NCBI GenBank assembly: GCA_009886125.1
Contig: VFJK01000018.1
Coordinates: forward strand, 1-64,000
Length of the DNA stretch: 64,000 bases
Source: Geobacter sp.
Lineage (GTDB): Bacteria; Desulfobacterota; Desulfuromonadia; Geobacterales; DSM-12255
Reading direction: 5' to 3'
The notes under the pieces were generated by a model. The model was not told the DNA's origin. It ran no database searches and saw only the letters and a program-made list of their open reading frames with translations. A program made the position numbers and the translations under genes. Below, piece after piece: positions 52,761-60,563 of the stretch (its first letter is position 1; the number at the start of each line of letters is the position of its first letter).

Positions 52761-53057
52761 ATGTTACGATATATCTTGATCATGCTTTCAATAACGCTTC
52801 TGGCAGGGTGCAGCGAGCTTCAGGTTATTGGAAATTCAGCTATACGGGAGTTGAAGTCCGACGGGATGAGTGTCGAGATGATCTCCTACAATTATCATCA
52901 GAAGCTTGCTGCCAAAGAGAGAGTCCTGGGTGTCATGATGGCAAAGGCTGATACCGGGAAAGTCATTACAGACGGGAAACTTCTCAATGATGGAAAGAAG
53001 TCCAGAATAGCAAAGTCAAAAAGAGTCAAAGGTTTATGGGAGAAAAACGCGCAGTGA
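52761..53057 (+). CDS. Small lipoprotein, 98 aa
   Basis: GGGGG lies before the ATG. The 98-residue product has a lipobox (ITLLAGCSEL) and a mature part of about 80 residues, helical and rich in Lys (KSRIAKSKRVKGLWEKNAQ). No domain recognised. It is followed 24 nt later by another small lipoprotein gene. Function unknown. Confidence 0.65.
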   Translation: MLRYILIMLSITLLAGCSELQVIGNSAIRELKSDGMSVEMISYNYHQKLAAKERVLGVMMAKADTGKVITDGKLLNDGKKSRIAKSKRVKGLWEKNAQ

Positions 53058-53081
53058 TAACAGTATAAGAAGGAGGATCTC

Positions 53082-53306
53082 ATGAAAACATTAATTATAA
53101 TACTGCTGTCGGCATTAATAGCTGGATGTGGAGATCCTTCTGCCGAGACTACTACTCCACCCAGAACTCAATCCTCTACGCCGAATAACCACACAAGAGG
53201 GACTGTATCAATATCATTCGGAAATCTGAGTTCTGCAGTAGTCTGTCATGACACAAGCGGAATCACCTTCTGTAGATATTCCGGACCAATAACTATGCGA
53301 CACTGA
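53082..53306 (+). CDS. Small lipoprotein, 74 aa
   Basis: AAGGAGG lies 6 nt before the ATG. The 74-residue product has a lipobox (LSALIAGCGDPS), then a Thr/Pro/Ser-rich linker and a short beta-looking end with two cysteines (VVCHDTSGITFCRYSG). Probably in the same transcript as the preceding lipoprotein gene. No family recognised. Confidence 0.6.
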   Translation: MKTLIIILLSALIAGCGDPSAETTTPPRTQSSTPNNHTRGTVSISFGNLSSAVVCHDTSGITFCRYSGPITMRH

Positions 53307-53359
53307 AAAGGAGACGATTAAGGTCAAGTTGCGCAAATATAACTGGTAAAGCTTGATGA

Positions 53360-53575
53360 TTACAGGATGATGTCAAGAGGGCAGGCAGTAACGCATCTCC
53401 CGCATAAGGTACACTTTGCGGGAGTTTTGTTTCGGGAGGTTTTTCTGTGCTGGTAATATTCGAAGCCGTAGAGTTTTTCAGGGCAGGCAGCGATGCAGCG
53501 GCCGCAGCCGCTGCATCGCTCCGGTTCGGTTATCAGAGGTGGTGTGTGTAGCAGGGTTATCTCTTCTTCCCCCAT
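53360..53575 (-). CDS. Ferredoxin-like 2[4Fe-4S] protein
   Basis: The 71-residue protein has two ferredoxin motifs: ERCSGCGRCIAACPEKLYGF and AKCTLCGRCVTACPLDIIL, each CxxCxxCxxxCP, with a basic spacer of about 20 residues. It is an electron carrier. GGAG lies 8 nt before the ATG, inside the end of the upstream 55-aa gene that it overlaps by 19 nt. Confidence 0.88.
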   Translation of the reverse strand: MGEEEITLLHTPPLITEPERCSGCGRCIAACPEKLYGFEYYQHRKTSRNKTPAKCTLCGRCVTACPLDIIL

Positions 53576-53724
53576 AACGGGAGCTCCTGCTGTTTCCAGG
53601 TGGTCCGCAGGTCAAGCGGAAGCGGGAGGTATTGCGGGCATGAAGCAATCAAGGCTACGGACTGCTGCTTGCACTTTCTCCTGCAGGTCCTGCAGAGCTT
53701 GTTTATCTCTTCTTTTACTTTCAT
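53557..53724 (-). CDS. 55-aa cysteine-motif protein preceding the ferredoxin
   Basis: The ORF from the ATG at 53724 encodes a 55-residue protein with LCRTCRRKCKQQSVALIASC near its front, four cysteines that could hold a metal or iron-sulfur centre, and a PLWGKKR tail. Its last 19 bases are shared with the ferredoxin gene in another frame, and its start is 15 nt after the ilvE stop. No strong SD is visible. The cysteine pattern and placement suggest a real gene of the ilvE-ferredoxin group. Confidence 0.55.
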   Translation of the reverse strand: MKVKEEINKLCRTCRRKCKQQSVALIASCPQYLPLPLDLRTTWKQQELPLWGKKR

Positions 53725-53739
53725 AGGTGCATTTTCTGC

Positions 53740-54810
53740 CTAGAGTTTTTTTACCCATCCGAATCTGTCCGGAATGCTTCCCGTCTGGATCCCGGTCAGA
53801 GTGTCATAGAGTTTTTGTGTAAGGTTCCCTACTCCGCCGTTACCTATCTGACAGTTCTCGTCCTTGAAGCAGAGTGCCCCTACAGGGGTTATGACCGCAG
53901 CAGTACCGCTTCCGAATGCTTCTGTGATACTCCCGCTTCTGATATCGGCCAGAATCGTAGCAATATCTGTCTTCCGCTCATCGACAGTGAAACCGAGGTC
54001 TGACGCGAGGCTGAGGACCGAGTTGCGGGTGATGCCGTTCAGGATCGATCCATCCAGGGGTGCGGTCACGATTCTGTTTCCGTAGGCGAAGAACATATTC
54101 ATGGCGCCGACCTCTTCTATGTAGCGCCGCTCGACGCCGTCAAGCCAGAGGACCTGATCGAAACCTTTTTTTTTCGCCTCAAGACCGGCTTTCAGGGAGC
54201 TGGCGTAGTTGCCGCCGGTTTTTGCCTCTCCGGTCCCACCCGGAACAGCGCGGACATATTTGTCCTCGACCATTATTTTTACAGGATTGAATCCCCCTGC
54301 ATAATAGGCTCCGACCGGCGAAAGGATTACGTAGAAGTAGAAATGGTCGGAAGGTTTTACGCCAAGCACAGGTTCGACAGCTATCATCGTCGGACGGATA
54401 TAGAGTGACGTCCCTGCCGACGATGGTATCCAGTCGCGTTCCAGCCGTACCAGCTCTTCAATGCCGCTCAGGAAGAGCTCTTCAGGCACTTCAGGCATAC
54501 AGATCCTGTCTGCTGAAAGGTTAAACCTGCGGGCATTCATCTCAGGGCGGAAAAGAGCGATTGTCCCGTCTTTCCACTTGTATGCCTTCAGCCCTTCGAA
54601 TATTTCCTGTGCATAGTGGAGCACCAGGCAAGCCGGATCGAGCGAAAAAGGTGCATACGGTTCGATCCTTGCGTCGACCCATCCCTGTCCGGACTTCCAT
54701 TCGGCAATGAACATCCTGTCGGTGAAAATCTTGCCGAATCCGAGTTGGGTCTCGTCAGTATACTTCTGTTTTCTACTTTCCTCGGGGAGAGGGAGAACTC
54801 TGATATTCAT
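53740..54810 (-). CDS. ilvE: Branched-chain amino acid aminotransferase
   Basis: From the ATG at 54810 (GGAGG 8 nt upstream) the 356-residue protein is a class IV PLP enzyme. It has the front block LHYAQEIFEGLKAYKWKDG, the PLP-binding Lys in GGTGEAKTGGNYASSL, and ERRYIEEVGAMNMFF, as in the larger IlvE subgroup. It makes leucine, isoleucine and valine from their keto acids with glutamate. Confidence 0.95.
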   Translation of the reverse strand: MNIRVLPLPEESRKQKYTDETQLGFGKIFTDRMFIAEWKSGQGWVDARIEPYAPFSLDPACLVLHYAQEIFEGLKAYKWKDGTIALFRPEMNARRFNLSADRICMPEVPEELFLSGIEELVRLERDWIPSSAGTSLYIRPTMIAVEPVLGVKPSDHFYFYVILSPVGAYYAGGFNPVKIMVEDKYVRAVPGGTGEAKTGGNYASSLKAGLEAKKKGFDQVLWLDGVERRYIEEVGAMNMFFAYGNRIVTAPLDGSILNGITRNSVLSLASDLGFTVDERKTDIATILADIRSGSITEAFGSGTAAVITPVGALCFKDENCQIGNGGVGNLTQKLYDTLTGIQTGSIPDRFGWVKKL

Positions 54811-54904
54811 TGCAAAAACCTCCATGCTCTGCATGCAAACCGTATCGAAGATTTAGCATATAATTGACGTACAGGGCAAGCATTTCGGCAAATTTCTAAC
54901 CTGC

Positions 54905-54933
54905 TTGACAGGAAGGGTGTTAGGACGTAATCT
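54905..54933 (+). promoter_or_regulatory. Sigma-70 promoter for the 151-aa exported protein gene
   Basis: TTGACA (54905-54910), 17 bp, TAATCT (54928-54933), about 33 nt before the ATG at 54966. Confidence 0.7.
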
Positions 54934-54965
54934 ATCACGGTTGAATATTATTATCCGGAGCCGTC

Positions 54966-55421
54966 ATGAAAAAGATCTGCTGGTTATTTCTTCCGATTTG
55001 CCTTCTCTTTGCTCTGTCTGTTTCTGCTGCATCTCTCTTCGCCGGTTATGGGAAACAGCCTTGGGGGATGAGCATGAGCAACGTTACCAAAGCATACCCC
55101 AAAGGGAAGGTAGCAAAGCTCGGGACACAGGATATATACAAGCAGCTGAATCCTTCGAAAGAGATCAGGCAGCGTACCTTTGCTTTTGCGGCAAACAAGC
55201 TTGTAGCTGTTTCAGTTTCAATGGACCCTGAGTATGTCAAGAAGAACGGGGTTGAAAAACTGCTTGCCAAGCAGAGCAAACTTTACGGCGAAGGAGTTAT
55301 CGATCGCACCGGTGCCCCGCATATGGTCACCTACCGATGGCAGGATCAGGCAACACGTATTACCTTTACGTATGCCCCGAAACGGCCGGAGATGACGATT
55401 ATGATGTACGAGAAAAAATAA
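54966..55421 (+). CDS. Exported hypothetical protein, 151 aa
   Basis: GGAG precedes the ATG. The product has a signal peptide (MKKICWLFLPICLLFALSVS) and then GYGKQPWGMSMSNVTKAYPK, a start shared by many small proteins in which a PWGMS-like turn precedes a single helix. The rest is beta-rich, ending TFTYAPKRPEMTIMMYEKK. I do not recognise the family. Location is periplasmic by inference. It is a single gene with its own promoter. Confidence 0.65.
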   Translation: MKKICWLFLPICLLFALSVSAASLFAGYGKQPWGMSMSNVTKAYPKGKVAKLGTQDIYKQLNPSKEIRQRTFAFAANKLVAVSVSMDPEYVKKNGVEKLLAKQSKLYGEGVIDRTGAPHMVTYRWQDQATRITFTYAPKRPEMTIMMYEKK

Positions 55422-55430
55422 TCCAACCCC

Positions 55431-55487
55431 TTGAAACTTAAGAAAAGCGGTGTTATATTGTTAGCACTCCAGTAGATGGAGTGCTAA
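55431..55487 (+). promoter_or_regulatory. rpoH promoter with perfect CIRCE operator
   Basis: TTGAAA (55431-55436), 17 bp, TATATT (55454-55459) is a sigma-70 promoter. TTAGCACTC (55461-55469), 9 bp, GAGTGCTAA (55479-55487) is the exact CIRCE consensus, bound by the HrcA repressor. Transcription would start at about 55466, inside the operator, so HrcA would block rpoH directly. Confidence 0.97.
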
Positions 55488-55520
55488 TTTTTTTGGCGTA
55501 TGTACGGAGGCACTACCGCA

Positions 55521-56375
55521 ATGACCATGAATCTGCCGATTGTAGCTGACAGCTTCACCCTGTATCTTTCCGAGATCCGCAGGTTTCCGCTCCTTGATCT
55601 GGAAGAGGAGAAGAGGCTCGCAATAAGTTTTTTTGAAGAGAATGACATCAAGGCAGCTCATCTGCTGATAACCTCGAACCTCCGATTTGTGGTCAAGGTC
55701 TGCTCCGAATACCGCTCTTACGGCATGAAGATGCTCGATCTGATCCAGGAGGGGAATATCGGTCTGATGATGGCGGTACGCAAGTTCAACCCGTACAAGG
55801 GTATCAGGCTTATCTCTTATGCAGTGTGGTGGATCCGGGCGTACGTACAGAACTTCATCGTCTCCAACTGGAGCCTTCTCAAGATCGGTACAACCCAGGC
55901 TCAGAAAAAGCTGTTTTTCAAGTTGAACCAGGCTAAGAGCGCCATCAAGAGTGTGCTCGGACACGACAACCTCCAGGAAGCAGCGATTGCTCTTGATGTC
56001 AAGGAGTCCGAAGCCAGAGAGATGGATCAGCGGATGAGGGGCGAGTACTCACTGGATGCGGAGCTGGAGGCAGGAAGCGGCCTTACCATGCTTGATTCTC
56101 TGCCTGACGAGCGTCGGAGCCAGGAGGAGCTGCTTTCCGACCATCAGGAGGCGGCTATCCTTCAGAAAGAGATCGCAACGGCGATGGAGAAGCTCAATGA
56201 GAAGGAGCGCTACATCATCGAGCACCGTGTTGCGGCAGAAGAGCCGGAGACCCTTCAGGCAATTGCCGAGCATTTTGCCATCTCAAGAGAGAGGGTGCGT
56301 CAGATCGAGGAGGGGGCACGCAAGAAGTTGCGAAATCTCCTGACCCCTTTAGTCCTTGATGCTGTCGCAGCCTGA
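55521..56375 (+). CDS. rpoH: Heat-shock sigma factor RpoH (sigma-32)
   Basis: The 284-residue protein, taken from the ATG at 55521 (GGAGG upstream), has region 2 (LRFVVKVCSEYRSYGMKMLD, then QEGNIGLMMAVRKFNPYKGI and RLISYAVWWIRAYVQNFIVS) and region 4 (EHFAISRERVRQIEEGARKK). NFIVSNWSLLKIGTTQAQKK is the RpoH box region that follows 2.4. It directs the heat-shock regulon. Control through CIRCE places sigma-32 under HrcA rather than only under chaperone feedback. A terminator follows. Confidence 0.95.
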   Translation: MTMNLPIVADSFTLYLSEIRRFPLLDLEEEKRLAISFFEENDIKAAHLLITSNLRFVVKVCSEYRSYGMKMLDLIQEGNIGLMMAVRKFNPYKGIRLISYAVWWIRAYVQNFIVSNWSLLKIGTTQAQKKLFFKLNQAKSAIKSVLGHDNLQEAAIALDVKESEAREMDQRMRGEYSLDAELEAGSGLTMLDSLPDERRSQEELLSDHQEAAILQKEIATAMEKLNEKERYIIEHRVAAEEPETLQAIAEHFAISRERVRQIEEGARKKLRNLLTPLVLDAVAA

Positions 56376-56394
56376 AAAGCACACATACTGACTA

Positions 56395-56429
56395 AAGTGG
56401 GGAGAGAGATCTCCCCGCTTTTTTTTTTG
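56395..56429 (+). terminator. Rho-independent terminator of rpoH
   Basis: AGTGGGGAGA and TCTCCCCGCT pair with one mismatch, loop GAGA, then nine Ts. Confidence 0.85.
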
Positions 56430-56439
56430 AGGTTATTGC

Positions 56440-57195
56440 ATGTTGAAAACTGATCAGCAGGAGCGATATGCCAGGCATCTGATACTTGAGGATGTCGGCG
56501 AAGAGGGGCAGCAGAAGCTTATTGACGGGAGTGTCCTCGTGATCGGGGCTGGTGGACTCGGCTCGCCGGCCCTGTTTTATCTTGTTGCAGCAGGGGTGGG
56601 GAGAGTCGGAGTCGCAGACAGTGACCGGGTCGAACTCTCAAACCTGCAGCGGCAGGTACTCCACAAAACAGAAAATATAGGAACCCTCAAGGTCGAATCG
56701 GCAGCAGCAGTGTTGTCGCAGCTGAACCCGGAAGTGGATCTGGTCACGTACTCTTCACGGGTTGACCGGGCTAACATCGAAGGACTCATCAGAGAATACG
56801 ATTTTGTCATAGATGCAACTGACAACTTCGAATCAAAATTTCTCATAAACGATGCCTGCGTGTCAAAGGGGACTCCTTACTCTCATGGCGGGATCCTCAG
56901 GTTCAGAGGGCAGACGATAACAGTCATTCCGGGGCAGTCGCCCTGTTATCGCTGCATCTTTCCGGAAGCGCTTGAGGGTGAAGATGCCATCGCCTGCTCA
57001 AAGGCCGGTGTTCTCGGGGTTCTCCCCGGAGTGATCGGCACTCTGCAGGCTACTGAAGCGATAAAGTTTCTTCTCGGAGTAGGGGAACTGTTGACAGGAA
57101 GACTGCTGACCTATGATTCCGCTTCCATGAAGTTCAGGGAGGTCGCAGTCAGGAAGAATCCGGCCTGCCCGGTCTGTGGGGAGCCGCATGTGTAA
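56440..57195 (+). CDS. ThiF/MoeB/HesA-family adenylyltransferase
   Basis: A 251-residue E1-like protein. VLVIGAGGLGSPALFYLVAA is the nucleotide-binding loop, and the Arg of NLQRQVLHKTENIG and the Asp of VIDATDNFESKFLIND are in place. Two CxxC pairs (SPCYRCIFPE and CPVCGEPH) bind the structural zinc, and AIACSKAGVLGVLPGVIG gives the catalytic Cys. It would adenylate the C-terminus of a ThiS- or MoaD-type sulfur carrier. No carrier gene is adjacent, so the pathway is open. Its stop codon lies inside a mobile repeat (57192-57350). Confidence 0.92.
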   Translation: MLKTDQQERYARHLILEDVGEEGQQKLIDGSVLVIGAGGLGSPALFYLVAAGVGRVGVADSDRVELSNLQRQVLHKTENIGTLKVESAAAVLSQLNPEVDLVTYSSRVDRANIEGLIREYDFVIDATDNFESKFLINDACVSKGTPYSHGGILRFRGQTITVIPGQSPCYRCIFPEALEGEDAIACSKAGVLGVLPGVIGTLQATEAIKFLLGVGELLTGRLLTYDSASMKFREVAVRKNPACPVCGEPHV

Positions 57196-57350
57196 GCCTG
57201 GCGGGAGCGCGGCTTACGCTGCATGCCTACGTTTCTGGATTTCAAGTCAGGTCAATTAAGCGTCACAGGTCTTCCGGCTCAGCAGATTCCAGCATTATGC
57301 CAGCGGAGAACTGCGACATTCCGCTTCAGACGCACCCCCGCCAGGCTTAC
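57192..57350. mobile_element. MITE-like element with terminal inverted repeats (159 bp)
   Basis: GTAAGCCTGGCGGGAGCGCG at the left end matches the complement of the right end (GTAAGCCTGGCGGGGGTGCG) at 18 of 20 positions. The interior has no ORF. It lies between two convergent genes and supplies the TAA stop codon of the ThiF gene. No target-site duplication is obvious. A non-autonomous transposable element is the simplest reading; an extended RNA hairpin is the alternative. Confidence 0.6.
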
Positions 57351-57354
57351 GTAG

Positions 57355-58155
57355 TTACAGAATCCCGTAAAGCATCTTAAGCCCTGTTGCGATGAGAAGG
57401 AAGGCAAAGCCTTTTTTCAGCTTCGATACCGGCAGATAGTGAGCCAGTTTTGCACCGAACGGAGCTGTCAGGTAGCTGGTTACGGCGATCCCGGCAAGTG
57501 CCGGAAGATAGATATAGCCGAGACAGTTCGGCGGCAGACCGGGAGCATGCAGACCGTTTGCCACATAGCCGATTGCTCCTGAAAGAGCAATCGGGAAGCC
57601 GATCGCTGCTGATGTGCCGATTGCAACTCGAGCATGAAGGTTGCACCAGACAAGAAAAGGGACAGACATGCTCCCGCCGCCGATTCCGACCAGGCTGGAG
57701 ATGCAGCCTATGAAGGTCCCGGTTCCGAAAAGGCCTGCTCTTCCCGGCACCTGTCGGGACGCTTTTGGCGCACTGTCTGAAAGCATCTGCCAGGCGACAA
57801 AGAACGTGAAGAGGATGAAAAACCCCTTCAGAAAGTTTCCACTCAAACTTGCCGCAAACCAGGACCCTGAAAATGTCCCGACGAGTATTCCCGGAGTAAT
57901 CTGCCTTACTATCGGCCAGTTCACCGCCCCTTTCGCATGGTGAGCCCGAAGGCTGGAGATAGAGGTAAAGATTATGGTCGCAAGTGACGTCCCGAGAGCC
58001 AGATGCTGGATATGCTCCTGCGGAAGATGCTGCAGCGCAAAGGTGAATGTCAGCATCGGAACGATCACGATCCCTCCGCCGACCCCCAGCAGCCCTGCCA
58101 GAAGACCGGCTACAACACCCATGCCGATATAGGTAACCAGTTCAATCATCTTCAC
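57355..58155 (-). CDS. TauE/SafE-family sulfite/anion exporter
   Basis: The 266-residue membrane protein has two homologous halves, each with the family turn: AGLLAGLLGVGGGIVIVPML near the front and FIGCISSLVGIGGGSMSVPF in the middle. Eight or so hydrophobic segments are visible. Members export sulfite, sulfoacetate or other organic anions. The SD is weak. The stop codon lies just beyond the MITE-like element. Confidence 0.9.
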   Translation of the reverse strand: MKMIELVTYIGMGVVAGLLAGLLGVGGGIVIVPMLTFTFALQHLPQEHIQHLALGTSLATIIFTSISSLRAHHAKGAVNWPIVRQITPGILVGTFSGSWFAASLSGNFLKGFFILFTFFVAWQMLSDSAPKASRQVPGRAGLFGTGTFIGCISSLVGIGGGSMSVPFLVWCNLHARVAIGTSAAIGFPIALSGAIGYVANGLHAPGLPPNCLGYIYLPALAGIAVTSYLTAPFGAKLAHYLPVSKLKKGFAFLLIATGLKMLYGIL

Positions 58156-58230
58156 TTCTCAATTCAGTGGATTTGAGGCATAATATCCTCCGTTCTCCTG
58201 TAACTGCAACCAGATTCAAGCGGAGCATTC

Positions 58231-58992
58231 ATGTCATGGGATCCTGAACAGTACCACAAGTTCAAAGCAGAGCGGCTGGCGCCCTTCAATGACCTGTTCA
58301 GCCTTATAAAAATACGTCCGGATATTTCCGTTCTCGATCTTGGCTGCGGAACCGGTGAGCTTGCTCTTGAGCTTTCGAAACGGCTTCCGCAGAGCCGGAT
58401 CACCGGTGTCGACAGCTCTCCCGAGATGCTGGCAAAAGCGAAAGAGCGCTGTGCTGAGAGGGTAAAATTCATTCAGGGGAGAGTAGAGTCCATCTCCGGC
58501 GAGTTTGATCTTCTCTTCTCCCATGCGGTTCTTCATTGGGTGGATGATCATGCTTCGTTGATCCCGCGGTTGTGGCAGCTTGTAAGGCCGGGTGGACAGC
58601 TTGCCGTCCAGATCCCCTCCAATCATCGTCATCCCTCGCATACCTGTATCATTGCTGCGGCATCACAGGAACCGTTCAGGACGGCGCTCAAGGGGTGGGT
58701 CCGTCATTCGCCGGTCCTGGAGATCGATCAGTACGCCCAGCTGCTGTACAGTTGCGGGGCTGCGGATTTCACGGTCCTGGAGAAGGTCTATCCGACCTGT
58801 CTGCCTGAAGCGTCTGCCATTGCAGAGTGGACAAAAGGGACGACACTGGTCCCCTACTTTGAGCGGTTGCCGCAGGACCTTCATGAACCGTTCCTTCAAA
58901 AATACCGGGAGCTGTTGACCGAAGCGCTGCCGGCCGGACCGATCCTCTTTACGTTCCGGAGGGTTCTCTTTGCGGCTGTCAAAACTGAGTGA
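58231..58992 (+). CDS. Class I SAM-dependent methyltransferase, Tam-like
   Basis: The 253-residue protein starts MSWDPEQYHKFKAERLAPFN and has the SAM loop SVLDLGCGTGELALELSKRL, the acidic end of strand 2 in ITGVDSSPEMLAKAKERC, and FSHAVLHWVDDHASLIPRLW, as in trans-aconitate methyltransferase. GGAG lies 6 nt before the ATG. The order and length fit Tam, but small-molecule methyltransferases of other specificities look alike. Confidence 0.85.
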   Translation: MSWDPEQYHKFKAERLAPFNDLFSLIKIRPDISVLDLGCGTGELALELSKRLPQSRITGVDSSPEMLAKAKERCAERVKFIQGRVESISGEFDLLFSHAVLHWVDDHASLIPRLWQLVRPGGQLAVQIPSNHRHPSHTCIIAAASQEPFRTALKGWVRHSPVLEIDQYAQLLYSCGAADFTVLEKVYPTCLPEASAIAEWTKGTTLVPYFERLPQDLHEPFLQKYRELLTEALPAGPILFTFRRVLFAAVKTE

Positions 58993-59020
58993 GTACATTG
59001 GAAAAATGGAGAAAAGAATC

Positions 59021-59542
59021 ATGACCAGATGGTGCCTGACAATTGTTATCTGTATGCTGGCTCTCTCCTTTTCATCAGCGTCTGCCGAGACCTATACCTG
59101 GACGGATGGGCAGGGGACGGTACATTTCACTGAAGATCCGGGGAAAGTCCCTGCAAAGATCCGGAACAAGGCCCGGATTGAGGATGGAGAGGACTCCCCG
59201 GCGGAGAAGCCTGTCTCGAAGGAGCCTTCGGCCAGAATTCCTGATACCCCCCCCCATGCTCTCCCTTCAGGTGTTGACAACGGTAACAGAATCTACGCAG
59301 GCAAAACCTATGACGAGTGGCAGAAGGATCTTGAGGATCGTGAGACGGCCATGATCGCCGCTCGGAAGCGGATTGACGAGATTGCCGGCATGTTGAACAA
59401 GTTTGCTGATAAATGGGATGAACAGAAAAAACTCCTGCTAGAGCATAAGTCGTTGTCGGCACAGTTCAAGGAGATGAAAGCCCAATACTTCCAGCAGGTG
59501 GAGATCGCCAGGAAGGCAGGATTGACGGTCAATCTGCAGTAG
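59021..59542 (+). CDS. DUF4124-domain exported protein
   Basis: From the ATG at 59021 (GGAG upstream; 59006 is an alternative) the 173-residue protein has a signal peptide ending SSASAETYT. A DUF4124 motif follows (TYTWTDGQGTVHFTEDPGKV), then a Pro-rich linker and a coiled-coil C-terminal half from about residue 95 (DEWQKDLEDRETAMIAARKR). DUF4124 proteins are periplasmic and may bind peptidoglycan or polysaccharide. It begins just after the methyltransferase gene. Confidence 0.82.
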   Translation: MTRWCLTIVICMLALSFSSASAETYTWTDGQGTVHFTEDPGKVPAKIRNKARIEDGEDSPAEKPVSKEPSARIPDTPPHALPSGVDNGNRIYAGKTYDEWQKDLEDRETAMIAARKRIDEIAGMLNKFADKWDEQKKLLLEHKSLSAQFKEMKAQYFQQVEIARKAGLTVNLQ

Positions 59543-59623
59543 TGAGCGGTGAAGCGAACAGCCGGGAGTGCAGCGGTGGAGCGAAACGGAAACAGTCTGG
59601 TGCCCCCTGGTTGGAGATCGAGA

Positions 59624-59833
59624 TCAGACGCCTCCCCGATAATGAGTGAGCTTGGCCAGACATAAGGGTATCCTGCTCATAGAAGCAGGATGTTGAACTG
59701 TCTTATGTGTAAAAACCTCTTGAATAAAAGTGCTGGTGCGGATCATTTTTGCAGCCGCCTTCAGTGCCAGTTTAAACTCCACCCATAATCCGAATACGAC
59801 AATTACTAATCCGCACAGTGTAATCAATTCCAT
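59624..59833 (-). CDS. Small membrane protein downstream of lexA, 69 aa
   Basis: AGGAG lies 8 nt before the ATG. The first 25 residues (MELITLCGLVIVVFGLWVEF) form one membrane span; the rest is basic and polar with no motif. It starts 44 nt after the lexA stop codon on the same strand, so it may be co-transcribed with lexA and thus SOS-induced. The second half overlaps an RNA-like hairpin (59670-59691), and could be less constrained. Function unknown. Confidence 0.55.
   Translation of the reverse strand: MELITLCGLVIVVFGLWVEFKLALKAAAKMIRTSTFIQEVFTHKTVQHPASMSRIPLCLAKLTHYRGGV
59670..59691. repeat. Hairpin inside the small membrane ORF
   Basis: ATCCTGCT and AGCAGGAT form a perfect 8-bp stem with loop CATAGA, nested between ACATAAG and CTTATGT arms further out. 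There is no T tract. Possible mRNA structure. Confidence 0.45.
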
Positions 59834-59877
59834 TTTGAGTTCTCCTGATTTTCTTGAGTCTGATCAGCAACTGATCG

Positions 59878-60504
59878 CTACAATTGCCGGTAAATGCCTA
59901 TCACCTTGCCGATTATCGTCAATTCGCCGTCTTCAGGGTGAATTAGGATCGGCTCCATATCCGGGTTCGCCGGTTGCAGGCGAATGTGGTCGTCTTCCTT
60001 GTAAAACCATTTGACGGTTGCCTCACCATCGAGCATGGCGACCACTATGTCCTTATTCCCGGCAGTCGTCTGCGGACGAACCAGTGCCAGATCTCCGTCC
60101 AGAATGCCGGCGTTGATCATGGAATCACCTCTGATCCTCAGGAAGAAGCAGTCAGCTCCCTTGACTGCCATATGATCAACGGAAAAATATCCCTGAATAT
60201 CTTCAATGGCCGTGGAGAGTTGACCGGCACGGACAGTACCGACAATCGGCAGGGAGGTTGAACGGCTGTTCGGTGTAGTCAGAGTGATCCCCCGGCTCAT
60301 GTTGCCCCGTTTGATATACCCCTTACGCTCCAACGCATCGAGATGCTTCATAACCGGCAGGGTGCCGGATACTTTCAGGTGCCCGGCTATTTCCCGCTGG
60401 CTGGGAGGATAGCCGTTACTGTCAGCAAAAGCGGTGACGAACTGCAGCACCTGTCGTTGGCGCTGGGTAAGCTCATTTACCGGATTTCGTGAACAGGTAG
60501 TCAT
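59878..60504 (-). CDS. lexA: SOS repressor LexA
   Basis: From the ATG at 60504 the 208-residue protein has a winged helix-turn-helix (LTQRQRQVLQFVTAFADSNG, then YPPSQREIAGHLKVSG) and a self-cleaving S24 domain. The catalytic Ser is in LRIRGDSMINAGILDGDLAL and the Lys in GEATVKWFYKEDD. The cleavage bond expected at Ala-Gly is visible in VRAGQLS. The start lies within its own operator, and the promoter places the mRNA 5' end at or near the ATG, so translation is likely leaderless. Confidence 0.95.
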   Translation of the reverse strand: MTTCSRNPVNELTQRQRQVLQFVTAFADSNGYPPSQREIAGHLKVSGTLPVMKHLDALERKGYIKRGNMSRGITLTTPNSRSTSLPIVGTVRAGQLSTAIEDIQGYFSVDHMAVKGADCFFLRIRGDSMINAGILDGDLALVRPQTTAGNKDIVVAMLDGEATVKWFYKEDDHIRLQPANPDMEPILIHPEDGELTIIGKVIGIYRQL

Positions 60505-60539
60505 ATGACTACCATAACGGGTTTGCCCGGATACGTCAA
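60496..60539 (-). promoter_or_regulatory. lexA promoter and LexA operator
   Basis: On the minus strand TTGACG (60534-60539), 17 bp, TATGGT (60511-60516). GGTAGTCATATGACTACC (60496-60513) is a perfect 18-bp palindrome that covers half of the -10 and the ATG. It fits the GGTN3CN4GN3ACC pattern. LexA bound here would block both polymerase and ribosome entry. Confidence 0.85.
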
Positions 60540-60563
60540 GAGATAAGATTGTCATTCAAATAA

